Assembly (NCBI RefSeq): GCF_009796785.1
Contig: NZ_CP047026.1
Location: forward strand, 1,634,001-1,698,000
Direction: 5' to 3'
Length of the DNA: 64,000 bases
Origin: Polaribacter sp. L3A8
Lineage (GTDB): Bacteria > Bacteroidota > Bacteroidia > Flavobacteriales > Flavobacteriaceae
Positions 24,446 to 39,574 of this stretch are shown in pieces (within the stretch, counting starts at the first letter, position 1; each line of letters starts with the position of its first letter). The position numbers were made by a program, and so were the translations under genes. The notes beneath the pieces were generated by a model, which did no database searches, was not told the origin of the DNA, and saw only the letters and a program-made list of their open reading frames with translations.

Positions 24446-26538
24446 CTTATTTCACTCCAAATTTTAGAAGTTTTAGACAATTCTGAATACGCATTTCTAA
24501 TACTTTTATTTTCTGGTTTAGATAAATTAGAGTCTTCTTGCAATAATGAAATAGCTGTATTTCTTGCAGCTACTAAAATTTTAGAATCTTTTACAACATC
24601 AGCAATTTTAAGGTTTAAAACACCACTTTGCTGTGTACCCATTAAATTACCTGGTCCTCGTAGCTTTAAATCTACCTCAGCTATCTTAAAACCATCGGTA
24701 GTATCTACCATGGTTTTTAATCGTGTTTTTCCTTCTTCAGAAAGTTTGTAACTAGAAAGTAAAATACAGTAACTTTGGTCTCCTCCTCGTCCTACTCTTC
24801 CTCTTAATTGATGTAGTTGCGACAATCCAAAACGTTCTGAACTTTCAATAATCATAACACTTGCATTGGGTACATTTACCCCAACTTCAATTACTGTTGT
24901 AGCCACCATAATTTGTGTTTCTCCTTTTACAAAACGCTGCATTTCGTGTTCTTTGTCTGCAGGTTTCATTTTTCCATGAACAATACTTATTTGATATTTT
25001 GGTGTTGGAAAATCGCGAGAAATACTTTCATAACCATCCATTAAGTCTTTATAATCCATGGCTTCAGATTCTTGAATTAAAGGATACACAACATATACTT
25101 GTCTTCCTTTTTCAATTTCATCTCTCATAAATTTAAAAACAGACAAACGGTTGCTATCATATCTATGTACCGTTTTTACTTCTTTTCTCCCTGGAGGTAA
25201 TTCATCAATTACAGAAATATCTAAATCGCCATACACAGACATAGCCAACGTTCTTGGTATTGGTGTTGCCGTCATTACTAAAATATGCGGAGGTAAAATA
25301 TTTTTAGTCCACAGTTTTGCTCTTTGCGCAACTCCAAATCTGTGTTGTTCATCAATAATTGCTATTCCAAGGTTTTTAAATTTTACTTTATCCTCTAAAA
25401 GAGCATGTGTTCCTATTAAAATATGTAGCGTTCCGTCTTCTAAATTAGCGTGAATTTCTCTTCGCTTTTTTATTCGAACAGAACCCGTTAATAAATCTAC
25501 ATTTACATCCATGTCTTTTAACATTTCTGAAATTGCATGATAATGTTGTGTTGCTAAAATTTCTGTTGGCGCCATAATAGTAGCCTGATAACCATTATCT
25601 ATTGCCATAAGCATTGTTAATAAGGCTACAATGGTTTTACCAGAACCAACATCTCCTTGTAAAAGACGATTCATGTGTGCACCAGAAGCAACATCTTTTC
25701 TAATTTCTTTTAGCACTCTTTTTTGAGCATTTGTTAAAGAAAAAGGGAGATGATCTTTATAAAAAGTATTAAAATAGTCACTGACGTTTTCGAAAACAAA
25801 TCCTTTTATTTTAGTTTTGCTGATGAGTTTCTTTCTTAATAATTGTAATTGAATAAAAAATAATTCTTCGAACTTTAAACGACTTTGTGCTTTTGCTAAA
25901 TTTTCTTGACTTTTAGGAAAGTGAGCATTTAACAAAGCGTCACGCTTACCCATCAACTTAAAACTGTCTATTATTTCTTGTGATAAGGTTTCTGTTATCG
26001 TATCAAAATACTGTTGTAATAAATGCTGAACATAGGTTCTCATCAATTTATTAGAAACACCAGAGTTTGTTAATTTTTCTGTAGATGGATATACTGGCTG
26101 CATTTTAGTTTGCAACTTTTTCTTGTATTCTGTAACCAATTCTAGCTCTGGATGCGGAATGCTAAAATTACCGTTATAATGATTTGTTTTACCGTAAACC
26201 ACATAGGGTTCGTTAATTTTAAGTGCATCTTTAATCCATTTTTGTCCTTTAAACCAAACCAACTCCATGGTTCCTGTAGCATCTTGAAAAGTGGCAACCA
26301 ACCTACTTCCTCTTTTTTGAGCAACTGATTTTACATGAGTAATTCTACCTACAATTTGCACTTCAGAAGAATTTGGCTGCAAGTCTTTTATTGCATAAAA
26401 AGCCGTTTTATCTATATATCTAAAAGGAAAAAAGTTGAGTAAATCATTACATGTTTTTATACCCAATTCGGTGTACATAAGCGCTGCTCTTTGTACACTA
26501 ATTCCTTTAATATATGTTATTGGATAGCTTAAATTCAA
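24442..26538 (-). CDS. recG: ATP-dependent DNA helicase RecG
   Basis: RecG reverses stalled replication forks and branch-migrates Holliday junctions. About 698 residues. An N-terminal wedge/OB domain (about 60-150) precedes the helicase motifs: Walker A GDVGSGKT near residue 290, DEQHRFG near 385, TATPIPRTLAMSVYGDLD near 415, VIEVGVNVPNASVM near 545, and the C-terminal LRGRVGRGGDQSYC. The frame runs upstream to 26652, but residues there are Tyr/Phe-rich and unlike RecG. The TTG at 26538 gives MNLSYPITYIKGISVQRA, matching the usual N-terminus, so I use that. Confidence 0.93.
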   Translation of the reverse strand: MNLSYPITYIKGISVQRAALMYTELGIKTCNDLLNFFPFRYIDKTAFYAIKDLQPNSSEVQIVGRITHVKSVAQKRGSRLVATFQDATGTMELVWFKGQKWIKDALKINEPYVVYGKTNHYNGNFSIPHPELELVTEYKKKLQTKMQPVYPSTEKLTNSGVSNKLMRTYVQHLLQQYFDTITETLSQEIIDSFKLMGKRDALLNAHFPKSQENLAKAQSRLKFEELFFIQLQLLRKKLISKTKIKGFVFENVSDYFNTFYKDHLPFSLTNAQKRVLKEIRKDVASGAHMNRLLQGDVGSGKTIVALLTMLMAIDNGYQATIMAPTEILATQHYHAISEMLKDMDVNVDLLTGSVRIKKRREIHANLEDGTLHILIGTHALLEDKVKFKNLGIAIIDEQHRFGVAQRAKLWTKNILPPHILVMTATPIPRTLAMSVYGDLDISVIDELPPGRKEVKTVHRYDSNRLSVFKFMRDEIEKGRQVYVVYPLIQESEAMDYKDLMDGYESISRDFPTPKYQISIVHGKMKPADKEHEMQRFVKGETQIMVATTVIEVGVNVPNASVMIIESSERFGLSQLHQLRGRVGRGGDQSYCILLSSYKLSEEGKTRLKTMVDTTDGFKIAEVDLKLRGPGNLMGTQQSGVLNLKIADVVKDSKILVAARNTAISLLQEDSNLSKPENKSIRNAYSELSKTSKIWSEIS

Positions 26539-26650
26539 TTGATAAGGATATAAAAAACGAAAATACAGAAATCTACAAGAATATAAGGAAAAATAATACT
26601 TTTTGAAGACTCTAATAGTATACACCCCAAAATAACAGTCTTTTTTCTTC

Positions 26651-26703
26651 AAAAAAAATAGCCCTATTGATTTTTGTAATAAAAATCAATAGAACTATTT
26701 TAA
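26651..26703 (-). terminator. Terminator of the giant T9SS gene
   Basis: The stem CTATTGATTTTT/AAAAATCAATAG is extended after a small internal loop by AAATAG/CTATTT. A T-run follows on the minus strand. It lies 56 bases past the stop of the 2025-residue gene and 113 bases before the recG start. Confidence 0.8.
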
Positions 26704-26758
26704 ACAAATAATTAATCCCAACGTTTGTTATTTACAAAACGTCATTTCGCCCCACGCG

Positions 26759-32836
<6,078 letters not shown>

Positions 32837-32955
32837 TTTTACGGGGGATTAAAAATTGTTTAAACTGTTTGTTTTATAAAATACACTTTTAGTCTAAAAT
32901 TTATATAATAAATTATATCCTAAAAGATAATGAACTTCACTATGTTGTTTGTATA

Positions 32956-32995
32956 AATTTTATTAAAATGACATAGCAATCATTTTAATAAAATT
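32956..32995. repeat. Perfect 16-bp inverted repeat upstream of the giant gene
   Basis: Arms AATTTTATTAAAATGA (32956-32971) and TCATTTTAATAAAATT (32980-32995) pair fully around the eight-base loop CATAGCAA. It lies 120 bases upstream of the ATG at 32836 and could be an operator or a leader hairpin. Confidence 0.65.
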
Positions 32996-33712
32996 AGTGT
33001 TTACTTAAAAAAATACTTTAAATAAGTTTCTAATATCTTAAACTTGAAGTAAATATAATAAATTTTATTTAACAGTAAAACTATTTTATTATTAAATTCA
33101 TAATAATTCACAAAAAAACAATAAACATAACACTTCGTTAACGTAAAAAACATAAACAACTACCTATGAACTCATTAAGTATATATTCTTTTCTTTTCAC
33201 TTTGTTAAGGTTTTTCTTTCTAAAAATAAGAATAAAAGATAGTCACTTCATTTATATACTTTGTCTATTTTAACTTTTGTAAAGTTACCTTGCTTCTAAA
33301 AAAATAGTATTTAACAAATAAACCTATTATATAGGTTGTATATTTTCATCAATCTCTTTTATATTCAACTTACTTTTTAATAAGATCATTAGATTTTATC
33401 CTTCTTTATAAATTAAAGCTATTTTAATTATAAGCTAGTTATTTTAAATAGGTAAATGTATAATGAGTAAAAAAAGATAATTAAATAATAGAGTACAACT
33501 TATTAAAAAGAAGCCTTTTTCTAAATTTGCTATCAACCAGAAAGGATTCTTTAAAGTTTAAACAAAACGATAATCCTCTAATATAAATTCTAATTGAGAA
33601 CCCCTAAAACAATATAAACCGAATTCTATTATAGAAACACCACTTCACCTTTATAGAATTTTACCTTGATTTAAAAACAACTTAAAATTAAGGATTCATA
33701 AAGCATAATTCG

Positions 33713-33720
33713 TACATTTG
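33713..33720 (+). promoter_or_regulatory. -7 promoter box of the rRNA methyltransferase gene
   Basis: TACATTTG fits TAnnTTTG, 22 bases before the ATG at 33743. Confidence 0.6.
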
Positions 33721-33742
33721 TGCCCCATATTCAAAAGAAATA

Positions 33743-34954
33743 ATGAGATTACACAGAAACTTAACTTTTGCTGTTATAGATAGTATTAGAGATATATTTA
33801 ATGAAGGCGTATATGCAGACAAAGCTGTAGAAAAGGCTCTAAAACGTGATAAACGTTGGGGAGCAAGAGATAGAAAATTTGTTGCAGAAACCATATATGA
33901 CATTGTACGTTGGAACCGTTTATATGCAGAAATTGCTGAGGTAAAAGTACCTTATGATAGAGATAACATTTGGAGATTATTCTCTGTATGGTGTATTCTA
34001 AGAGGAATTGCATTACCAGATTGGAACCAAATTGGAGATGTACCAGAAAGAAAAATTAAAGGTCGTTTTGCAGAACTTTCTAGAACCCGAAAATATAGAG
34101 AATCTATACCAGATTGGATGGATGAAATGTGTGCTACTGAATTAGGTGAAGAATTATGGACCAAAGAAATTGCCGCTTTAAACATACAAGCAAATGTAAT
34201 TTTAAGAACCAATACTTTAAATATTACTAAAGAAGTACTACAAAAAAAATTAAAAGCAGAAGGCGTAATTACAGAATTTGTACCAAACCATCCAGATGCC
34301 TTAATATTACCAGAAAGAGCAAATGTTTTTAAAACAGATGCTTTTCATGCTGGTTATTTTGAAGTTCAAGATGCTTCATCGCAACTTGTTGCTGCTTATT
34401 TAGACGTTAAACCTGGCATGAAGGTAATTGATACCTGTGCAGGTGCAGGAGGTAAAACATTGCATTTATCTGCTTTAATGGAAAATAAAGGGCAAATTAT
34501 TGCTATGGATATTTACGAAAGTAAATTACGTAAATTAAAAGTTAGAGCAAAGAGAAACAAAGCACATAATATAGATATGCGCGTAATTGATTCTACTAAA
34601 CCAATTAAAAAATTACACGGTAAGGCAGACAGAGTTTTAATTGATGCTCCTTGTTCTGGTTTAGGTGTTATTCGTAGAAACCCAGATTCTAAATGGAAGC
34701 TACAACCAGAATTTATAGAAAACATAAAAAAAATACAACAAGACGTATTACAACAATATTCTAAAATGGTAAAACCAGGAGGAAAAATGGTGTATGCTAC
34801 GTGTTCTGTATTACCATCAGAAAATCAAGAACAAGTTAATCATTTCTTAACATCAGAAGCCGGAAAAGATTTTACTTTTGTCTCAGATAAAAAAGTGTTA
34901 GCACATATTTCTGGTTTCGACGGATTTTACATGGCACTTTTAGAAAAAAAATAA
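33743..34954 (+). CDS. RsmB/NOP-family rRNA cytosine-C5 methyltransferase
   Basis: A 403-residue SAM-dependent RNA m5C methyltransferase. The N-terminal helical region (about 1-150, RKFVAETIYDIVRWNRLY) resembles the RsmB/NusB-like domain. The catalytic domain has the SAM loop VIDTCAGAGGKTLHLSALM near residue 232, DAPCSGLGVIRRNPDSKW near residue 300, which holds one catalytic Cys, and VYATCSVLPSENQEQV near residue 350, which holds the other. The target is probably 16S rRNA position 967, as for RsmB, but YebU/RsmF-type specificity cannot be excluded. Single gene with a good promoter box. Confidence 0.88.
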   Translation: MRLHRNLTFAVIDSIRDIFNEGVYADKAVEKALKRDKRWGARDRKFVAETIYDIVRWNRLYAEIAEVKVPYDRDNIWRLFSVWCILRGIALPDWNQIGDVPERKIKGRFAELSRTRKYRESIPDWMDEMCATELGEELWTKEIAALNIQANVILRTNTLNITKEVLQKKLKAEGVITEFVPNHPDALILPERANVFKTDAFHAGYFEVQDASSQLVAAYLDVKPGMKVIDTCAGAGGKTLHLSALMENKGQIIAMDIYESKLRKLKVRAKRNKAHNIDMRVIDSTKPIKKLHGKADRVLIDAPCSGLGVIRRNPDSKWKLQPEFIENIKKIQQDVLQQYSKMVKPGGKMVYATCSVLPSENQEQVNHFLTSEAGKDFTFVSDKKVLAHISGFDGFYMALLEKK

Positions 34955-35036
34955 AATGCTATATATATTGCTGATGTAGTGTTTTAATTGCTGAAAAAGA
35001 AAGTATCTATTTTTTTTTAATTTAATTTCAACATTT

Positions 35037-37247
35037 ATGGTAAAAAAATTACTTCTTTTTATTTTAACCACTACATCAGTAATTTCTTATTCTCAAGAAA
35101 CTTATTATGATGATGTTAATTTACAATTAACAGGAATCCAGCTAAAAACTGCTTTAGCTAACAAGATTAAGAATACACATTCTAATAAGTTAATTTATAC
35201 TCCTGGTGTTTGGGAGGCTTCTAAAATTACAGATTTAGACACCGCAGAACCAGACAATGTTGTTTTAATATATGGTTGGGAAAACGGAACTGATAGTGAC
35301 ATTACCAATGATAGATCTAGAAATAACGCTCTGCAAGACGCAGCAACGGGAGCTACTTTTGTTTGGAATAGAGAGCACGTCTTTTCTAAATCGCTTGCAA
35401 ACCCAAGTTTAGAAACTAATGAAGCTGGTTCTGGAACAGATGCTCATAATTTAAGACCTGCTGATAAAAGTAGAAATTCAGAAAGAAATAATTACAAATT
35501 TGCTACAGGTAGTGGAAACTCTAGCCGTTCTTCTATAACCTACAATGGACCTGATGGTGCAGAAACAAGAGGTTGGTATCCTGGAGACGAATGGAAAGGA
35601 GATGTTTCTAGAATTATAATGTACATGTATCTTCGTTACGGAAACCAATGCTTACCTACTAAGGTTGGGGTTGGAGATTCTCAATTTACACCAGACGATA
35701 TGATCGATTTATTCTTACAATGGAATAGAGAAGACCCTGTTTCAGACATTGAAAAAGCAAGAAATACGTATCATGAAAACACTTCAAACACCTATGCACA
35801 AGGAAATAGAAATCCGTTTATAGACAACCCGTTTTTGGCTACCAGAATTTGGGGAGGAGAAAATGCAGAAGATACTTGGGGAATTTATAAAAATAGTGAT
35901 ACTGAAGCACCAAGCAAGCCTACAAATGTTACTTTAACCAACCAAACGTTAACTTCTATAGACATTTCTTGGTCCGCTTCTACAGATAACATTGGTGTAA
36001 CACAATATCAAGTATATGTTAATGATGTTTTAACTAAACAAACAGCAACCACTACCTCTGCCTCTATTACAGGTTTAGAAACAAATACAACTTACAATTT
36101 TAAGGTAATTGCCAAAGATTTAATTAACAAGTCTGAAGCAAGTAATGTGGTTACAGCAAAAACGTTAGTAGACACTACAGCGCCATCAATTCCTACAAAT
36201 GTTACCATTACAGACATCACAGATAGTTCTTTTAATATAAACTGGTCTGTATCTTCAGATAACAACGAAGTAGCCGGTTATGATATCTTTGTTGATGGTA
36301 CTTTTAAAGCAACTACTACTGCAACTAGTTATGCACTTATTGGTTTAGCAACATCTACTACTTATAGCGTAACCGTTTTAGCAAAAGACAAAGACAATAA
36401 TAAATCTGCACAAAGTACTGCAGTAAATGCAACTACAACAGACGGTGCTTCTGGTGGTGCTGCTTCAGAATTATTTTTCTCAGAATATTTTGAAGGTAAC
36501 GGAGGTACAAATAAGGCTTTAGAAATTGTAAATTTAACAGGTAGTACAGTAGATCTTGCAAACTATGTATTAAAAATGCAAAGAAACGGTACTGATGGTT
36601 GGGTAACTCCATTAGCATTAAACAGTGGAACGGTTAAAAACATTGTTCCTGGAGATGTTTTTGTTATAGGTAATGGTAAAAATGATATACCACAATTACA
36701 ACCTTATTCTACTTCTAACCCTAATGGTCAAGTAGACTTAGTACAACCTGTAATAGAAGAAAATGGTTGGGGACAACCTGTAAATTTTAATGGAAATGAT
36801 GCCATTGGCTTATTTAAAGAGGATGTGTTAATAGATATTATAGGAGAATTTGGCAACGGTTCTAATTTTGCTAAAGATGTTACTTTAAGAAGAAAAGCAG
36901 ATATCAGCGCGCCAAATATCACTTTTGATTTACAAGGCGAATGGACTTCTTTTCCACAAAACACTTTTGATGGAATTGGTAGTTTTACGTCTACTTTAAA
37001 TACAAGTAAAAATATTTTTCAAGTTTTTAAAATGTTTCCAAACCCTACAAATGGAGGATATATTTACTTTAGTGTAACAGAAAATGCAAAAATTAACATT
37101 TATAACCTTTTAGGCAAATTGGTCTCAACATCAGAAGTTACAAAAAATAAAAACAATATTGATATATCAAACTTCTCTAAAGGAATCTATTTAGTTAAAA
37201 TCAATTCTGGTAAACAATATATCACAAAGAAATTAATTAAAAACTAA
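35037..37247 (+). CDS. T9SS-secreted endonuclease I with FN3 and lamin-tail domains
   Basis: A 736-residue secreted nuclease. Signal peptide about 1-20. The endonuclease I (EndA/NucM, PF04231-type) domain spans about 22-285, with WNREHVFSKSL (His114 the likely general base), DAHNLRPADKSRNSERNN, GWYPGDEWKGDVSRIIMYM and RNPFIDNPFLATRIWG. Two fibronectin type III domains follow (about 289-375 and 379-470), then a lamin-tail domain (about 477-640, LFFSEYFEGNGGTNKALEIVNLTG) and a T9SS type A sorting domain from about 664. Such enzymes degrade extracellular DNA or RNA, giving phosphate and nucleosides. It forms a tandem pair with the next gene, separated by a terminator. Confidence 0.92.
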   Translation: MVKKLLLFILTTTSVISYSQETYYDDVNLQLTGIQLKTALANKIKNTHSNKLIYTPGVWEASKITDLDTAEPDNVVLIYGWENGTDSDITNDRSRNNALQDAATGATFVWNREHVFSKSLANPSLETNEAGSGTDAHNLRPADKSRNSERNNYKFATGSGNSSRSSITYNGPDGAETRGWYPGDEWKGDVSRIIMYMYLRYGNQCLPTKVGVGDSQFTPDDMIDLFLQWNREDPVSDIEKARNTYHENTSNTYAQGNRNPFIDNPFLATRIWGGENAEDTWGIYKNSDTEAPSKPTNVTLTNQTLTSIDISWSASTDNIGVTQYQVYVNDVLTKQTATTTSASITGLETNTTYNFKVIAKDLINKSEASNVVTAKTLVDTTAPSIPTNVTITDITDSSFNINWSVSSDNNEVAGYDIFVDGTFKATTTATSYALIGLATSTTYSVTVLAKDKDNNKSAQSTAVNATTTDGASGGAASELFFSEYFEGNGGTNKALEIVNLTGSTVDLANYVLKMQRNGTDGWVTPLALNSGTVKNIVPGDVFVIGNGKNDIPQLQPYSTSNPNGQVDLVQPVIEENGWGQPVNFNGNDAIGLFKEDVLIDIIGEFGNGSNFAKDVTLRRKADISAPNITFDLQGEWTSFPQNTFDGIGSFTSTLNTSKNIFQVFKMFPNPTNGGYIYFSVTENAKINIYNLLGKLVSTSEVTKNKNNIDISNFSKGIYLVKINSGKQYITKKLIKN

Positions 37248-37269
37248 CTTCTTAAAATTAAACTTCAAC

Positions 37270-37301
37270 AAAAAACGATTCTTAGATGAATCGTTTTTTT
37301 A
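37270..37301 (+). terminator. Terminator between the two nuclease genes
   Basis: The stem AAAACGATTC/GAATCGTTTT with a T-run closes the first nuclease gene. It overlaps an upstream ATG at 37286 that could be called as the start of the second gene. Confidence 0.85.
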
Positions 37302-37312
37302 ATTCAAAAAAA

Positions 37313-39409
37313 ATGAAAAAAATAGTACTCCTAGCGTCTCTATTCGTAACATTAATAGTTTCTGCACAACAACCTTATTATACTGGCGTTAATTTAACAA
37401 AATCTGGTTTAGACTTAAAAGACGAATTAGCTGTTAAAACGATTTCGGCACATACAAATCCATTAAGCTATACTCCTGGTATTTGGGAAGCAAGTAAAAT
37501 TACAGATGTAGATCCTACAAATGCAGATAATGTTTTACTTATTTACGGATATAATGACTCTGACGGAAATTATATAACAGATAGAACTAGAAGTAAATCT
37601 TTAAATGGTGGTACTGATGGTTCTGACTGGAACAGAGAACATACTTACGCCAATTCTTTAGCAAACCCAAAACTTGAGAGCACAGGAAAATCTGGACCTC
37701 CGTATGCAGAAGCTTTTAATTTACGCCCTTCAGATGTAAAAATGAATTCTAATAGAGGTAATCTAAAATTTGCAGAAGGTTCTGGTAATGCAGGTACGGT
37801 TTCTGGTGGTTGGTATCCTGGAGATGAGTGGAAAGGTGATGTTGCCAGAATGATGATGTACATGTACATTCGTTATGGAGACCAATGTAAACCAACTGGT
37901 GTTGGTGTTGGTAACTTAGTGGGACCAGATGATGAAATGATCGATTTATTCTTAGAGTGGAACGTAGAAGATCCTGTTTCTGATTTTGAAAGACAAAGAA
38001 ACACATACCACGATTCTAATGAAACTTATGCACAAGGAAACAGAAACCCTTTTATAGACAATGCTTATTTTGCTACTAGAATTTGGGGTGGAGACGCTGC
38101 TATAGATTCTTGGGGAATGTACACTTCTAATGATAGTGAAGCACCAACAGTACCTACAAGTGTTGTTTTAAATAACGCTACAACTTCTACAATAGAGGTT
38201 TCTTGGTCTGCTTCTACAGATAATGAGGCCGTAACTGCGTATGAAATTTATGTAAACGGAACATTAAACGGAAAAACTGCAACTACAACCTACAAAATAA
38301 CTGGGTTAAACTCAAACACAGCATATTCTATTACCGTTTTAGCAAAAGACATTGCTAGTAATAAGTCTGCACAATCTACTGCCGCAAACGGAACAACTTT
38401 AACAGATACTTCTGCTCCTACTATACCTACAAATGTTACTATTACGAGTCAGTCAGGAACAAGTTTTAAAGTAAATTGGACAGCCGCTACAGATGATACA
38501 GCTGTAACTAGTTACGATGTTTTTGTTGATGGAGTCTTAAACGGATCTACAACTACCCTAAGTTATGATGTTACTAGTTTATCTGTATCTACAACATACG
38601 CTGTTAGTGTATTAGCAAAAGATGCAGCTAATAATAAATCTGCACAAACTAATACAATTAATGCAACAACAACCGATGGTTCTGCCGCTACAAATCAAAT
38701 ATTTTTCTCAGAATACATCGAAGGATCTGGTAATAATAAAGCTATCGAAATTGCTAATTTTACTGGACAAACAGTTTCTTTAGCAAATTACGCTGTTAAA
38801 CTAGCTGCTAACGGACAAAATTTTGGAACAAATACTTTAACATTTACTAATGAAACTATTGCTAATGGAGATGTTTTTGTTATTGGAAATGCTCAAATAA
38901 CAATTTGTACATCAGAAGTAGATATTAGTAGTAATGTAACTTATTTTAATGGTGATGATGTTTTAGGACTATTTAAAAATGATGTTTTAATAGATATTAT
39001 AGGTAAAGAAGGAGTAAGAGTTAATTTCGGAAAAAATGTAACCTTAAAAAGAAAGCCAACAATCATATCTACAAATACAGTTTATAATGCAGATGAATGG
39101 ATAGAAACTTCAACTGATGATTGTTCTGATTTAGGAAAGCATACAATAAGTACTGCTAGTGTAAACACATCAGACTTTACATCTTTTAAAATGTATCCTA
39201 ACCCAGTAACAGGTAACACAGTTCACTTTAAAACTGTAAAAGATGTAGAGGTAACTATTTACACTGTTTTAGGGAAACTAGTAAAAACTACTAAAATTAC
39301 AGCAACTAAGAATAACATTGATATTTCTACCTTGTCTAAAGGCATTTATCTATTAAAATTAAATACTGAAAATCAATTTATTACTAAAAAATTGGTTAAA
39401 AATAATTAA
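37313..39409 (+). CDS. T9SS-secreted endonuclease I, second tandem copy
   Basis: A paralogue of the preceding gene with the same order of domains: signal peptide (MKKIVLLASLFVTLIVSAQ), endonuclease I (about 20-275, NREHTYANSL with His110, EAFNLRPSDVKMNSNRGN, GWYPGDEWKGDVARMMMYM), two FN3 domains (about 276-360 and 365-455), lamin-tail domain (about 461-610) and a T9SS sorting domain (about 625-698). The DAHNLRP of copy 1 is EAFNLRP here, so one His is replaced by Phe. The start is set at the ATG at 37313 because the upstream ATG at 37286 lies in a terminator hairpin. A local duplication with later divergence is inferred. Confidence 0.92.
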   Translation: MKKIVLLASLFVTLIVSAQQPYYTGVNLTKSGLDLKDELAVKTISAHTNPLSYTPGIWEASKITDVDPTNADNVLLIYGYNDSDGNYITDRTRSKSLNGGTDGSDWNREHTYANSLANPKLESTGKSGPPYAEAFNLRPSDVKMNSNRGNLKFAEGSGNAGTVSGGWYPGDEWKGDVARMMMYMYIRYGDQCKPTGVGVGNLVGPDDEMIDLFLEWNVEDPVSDFERQRNTYHDSNETYAQGNRNPFIDNAYFATRIWGGDAAIDSWGMYTSNDSEAPTVPTSVVLNNATTSTIEVSWSASTDNEAVTAYEIYVNGTLNGKTATTTYKITGLNSNTAYSITVLAKDIASNKSAQSTAANGTTLTDTSAPTIPTNVTITSQSGTSFKVNWTAATDDTAVTSYDVFVDGVLNGSTTTLSYDVTSLSVSTTYAVSVLAKDAANNKSAQTNTINATTTDGSAATNQIFFSEYIEGSGNNKAIEIANFTGQTVSLANYAVKLAANGQNFGTNTLTFTNETIANGDVFVIGNAQITICTSEVDISSNVTYFNGDDVLGLFKNDVLIDIIGKEGVRVNFGKNVTLKRKPTIISTNTVYNADEWIETSTDDCSDLGKHTISTASVNTSDFTSFKMYPNPVTGNTVHFKTVKDVEVTIYTVLGKLVKTTKITATKNNIDISTLSKGIYLLKLNTENQFITKKLVKNN

Positions 39410-39429
39410 TTATTTCTCATTTTTATTCA

Positions 39430-39468
39430 AAAAAAGGCGACTAATTCATTAGTCGTCTTTTTTTTTGT
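39430..39468 (+). terminator. Terminator of the second nuclease gene
   Basis: The stem AGGCGACTAA/TTAGTCGTCT with one G-U pair is flanked by A and T runs, 20 bases past the stop. Confidence 0.85.
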
Positions 39469-39533
39469 TAAAAAATAAGTAGTAACTATATAATTTCAAG
39501 TAAATTAATCTTATGTTTTAAGTTGAAAAAAAG

Positions 39534-39541
39534 TAAATTTG
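39534..39541 (+). promoter_or_regulatory. -7 promoter box of purL
   Basis: TAAATTTG fits TAnnTTTG, 33 bases before the ATG at 39575. Confidence 0.6.
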
Positions 39542-39574
39542 CATTTTACAACAACACCCAAATAAAACACAATA

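Larger units (their letters stand above)
32837..33742. other. Long AT-rich intergenic region
   Basis: A 906-base gap between the divergent giant T9SS gene and the rRNA methyltransferase gene. It contains a perfect 16-bp inverted repeat (32956-32995), a small hairpin at 33321-33337 (AACCTAT/ATAGGTT), and a -7 box for the methyltransferase at 33713-33720. Only very short frames occur, the longest about 35 hydrophobic codons at 33166-33273, which I do not call. The length suggests a long leader or distal control region for the T9SS gene. Confidence 0.6.

Noticed and set aside
33166..33273. A 35-codon hydrophobic frame in the 906-base gap
   Set aside because: It is the length expected by chance in AT-rich DNA, has no promoter box, and its residues are low-complexity Phe/Leu/Ile.
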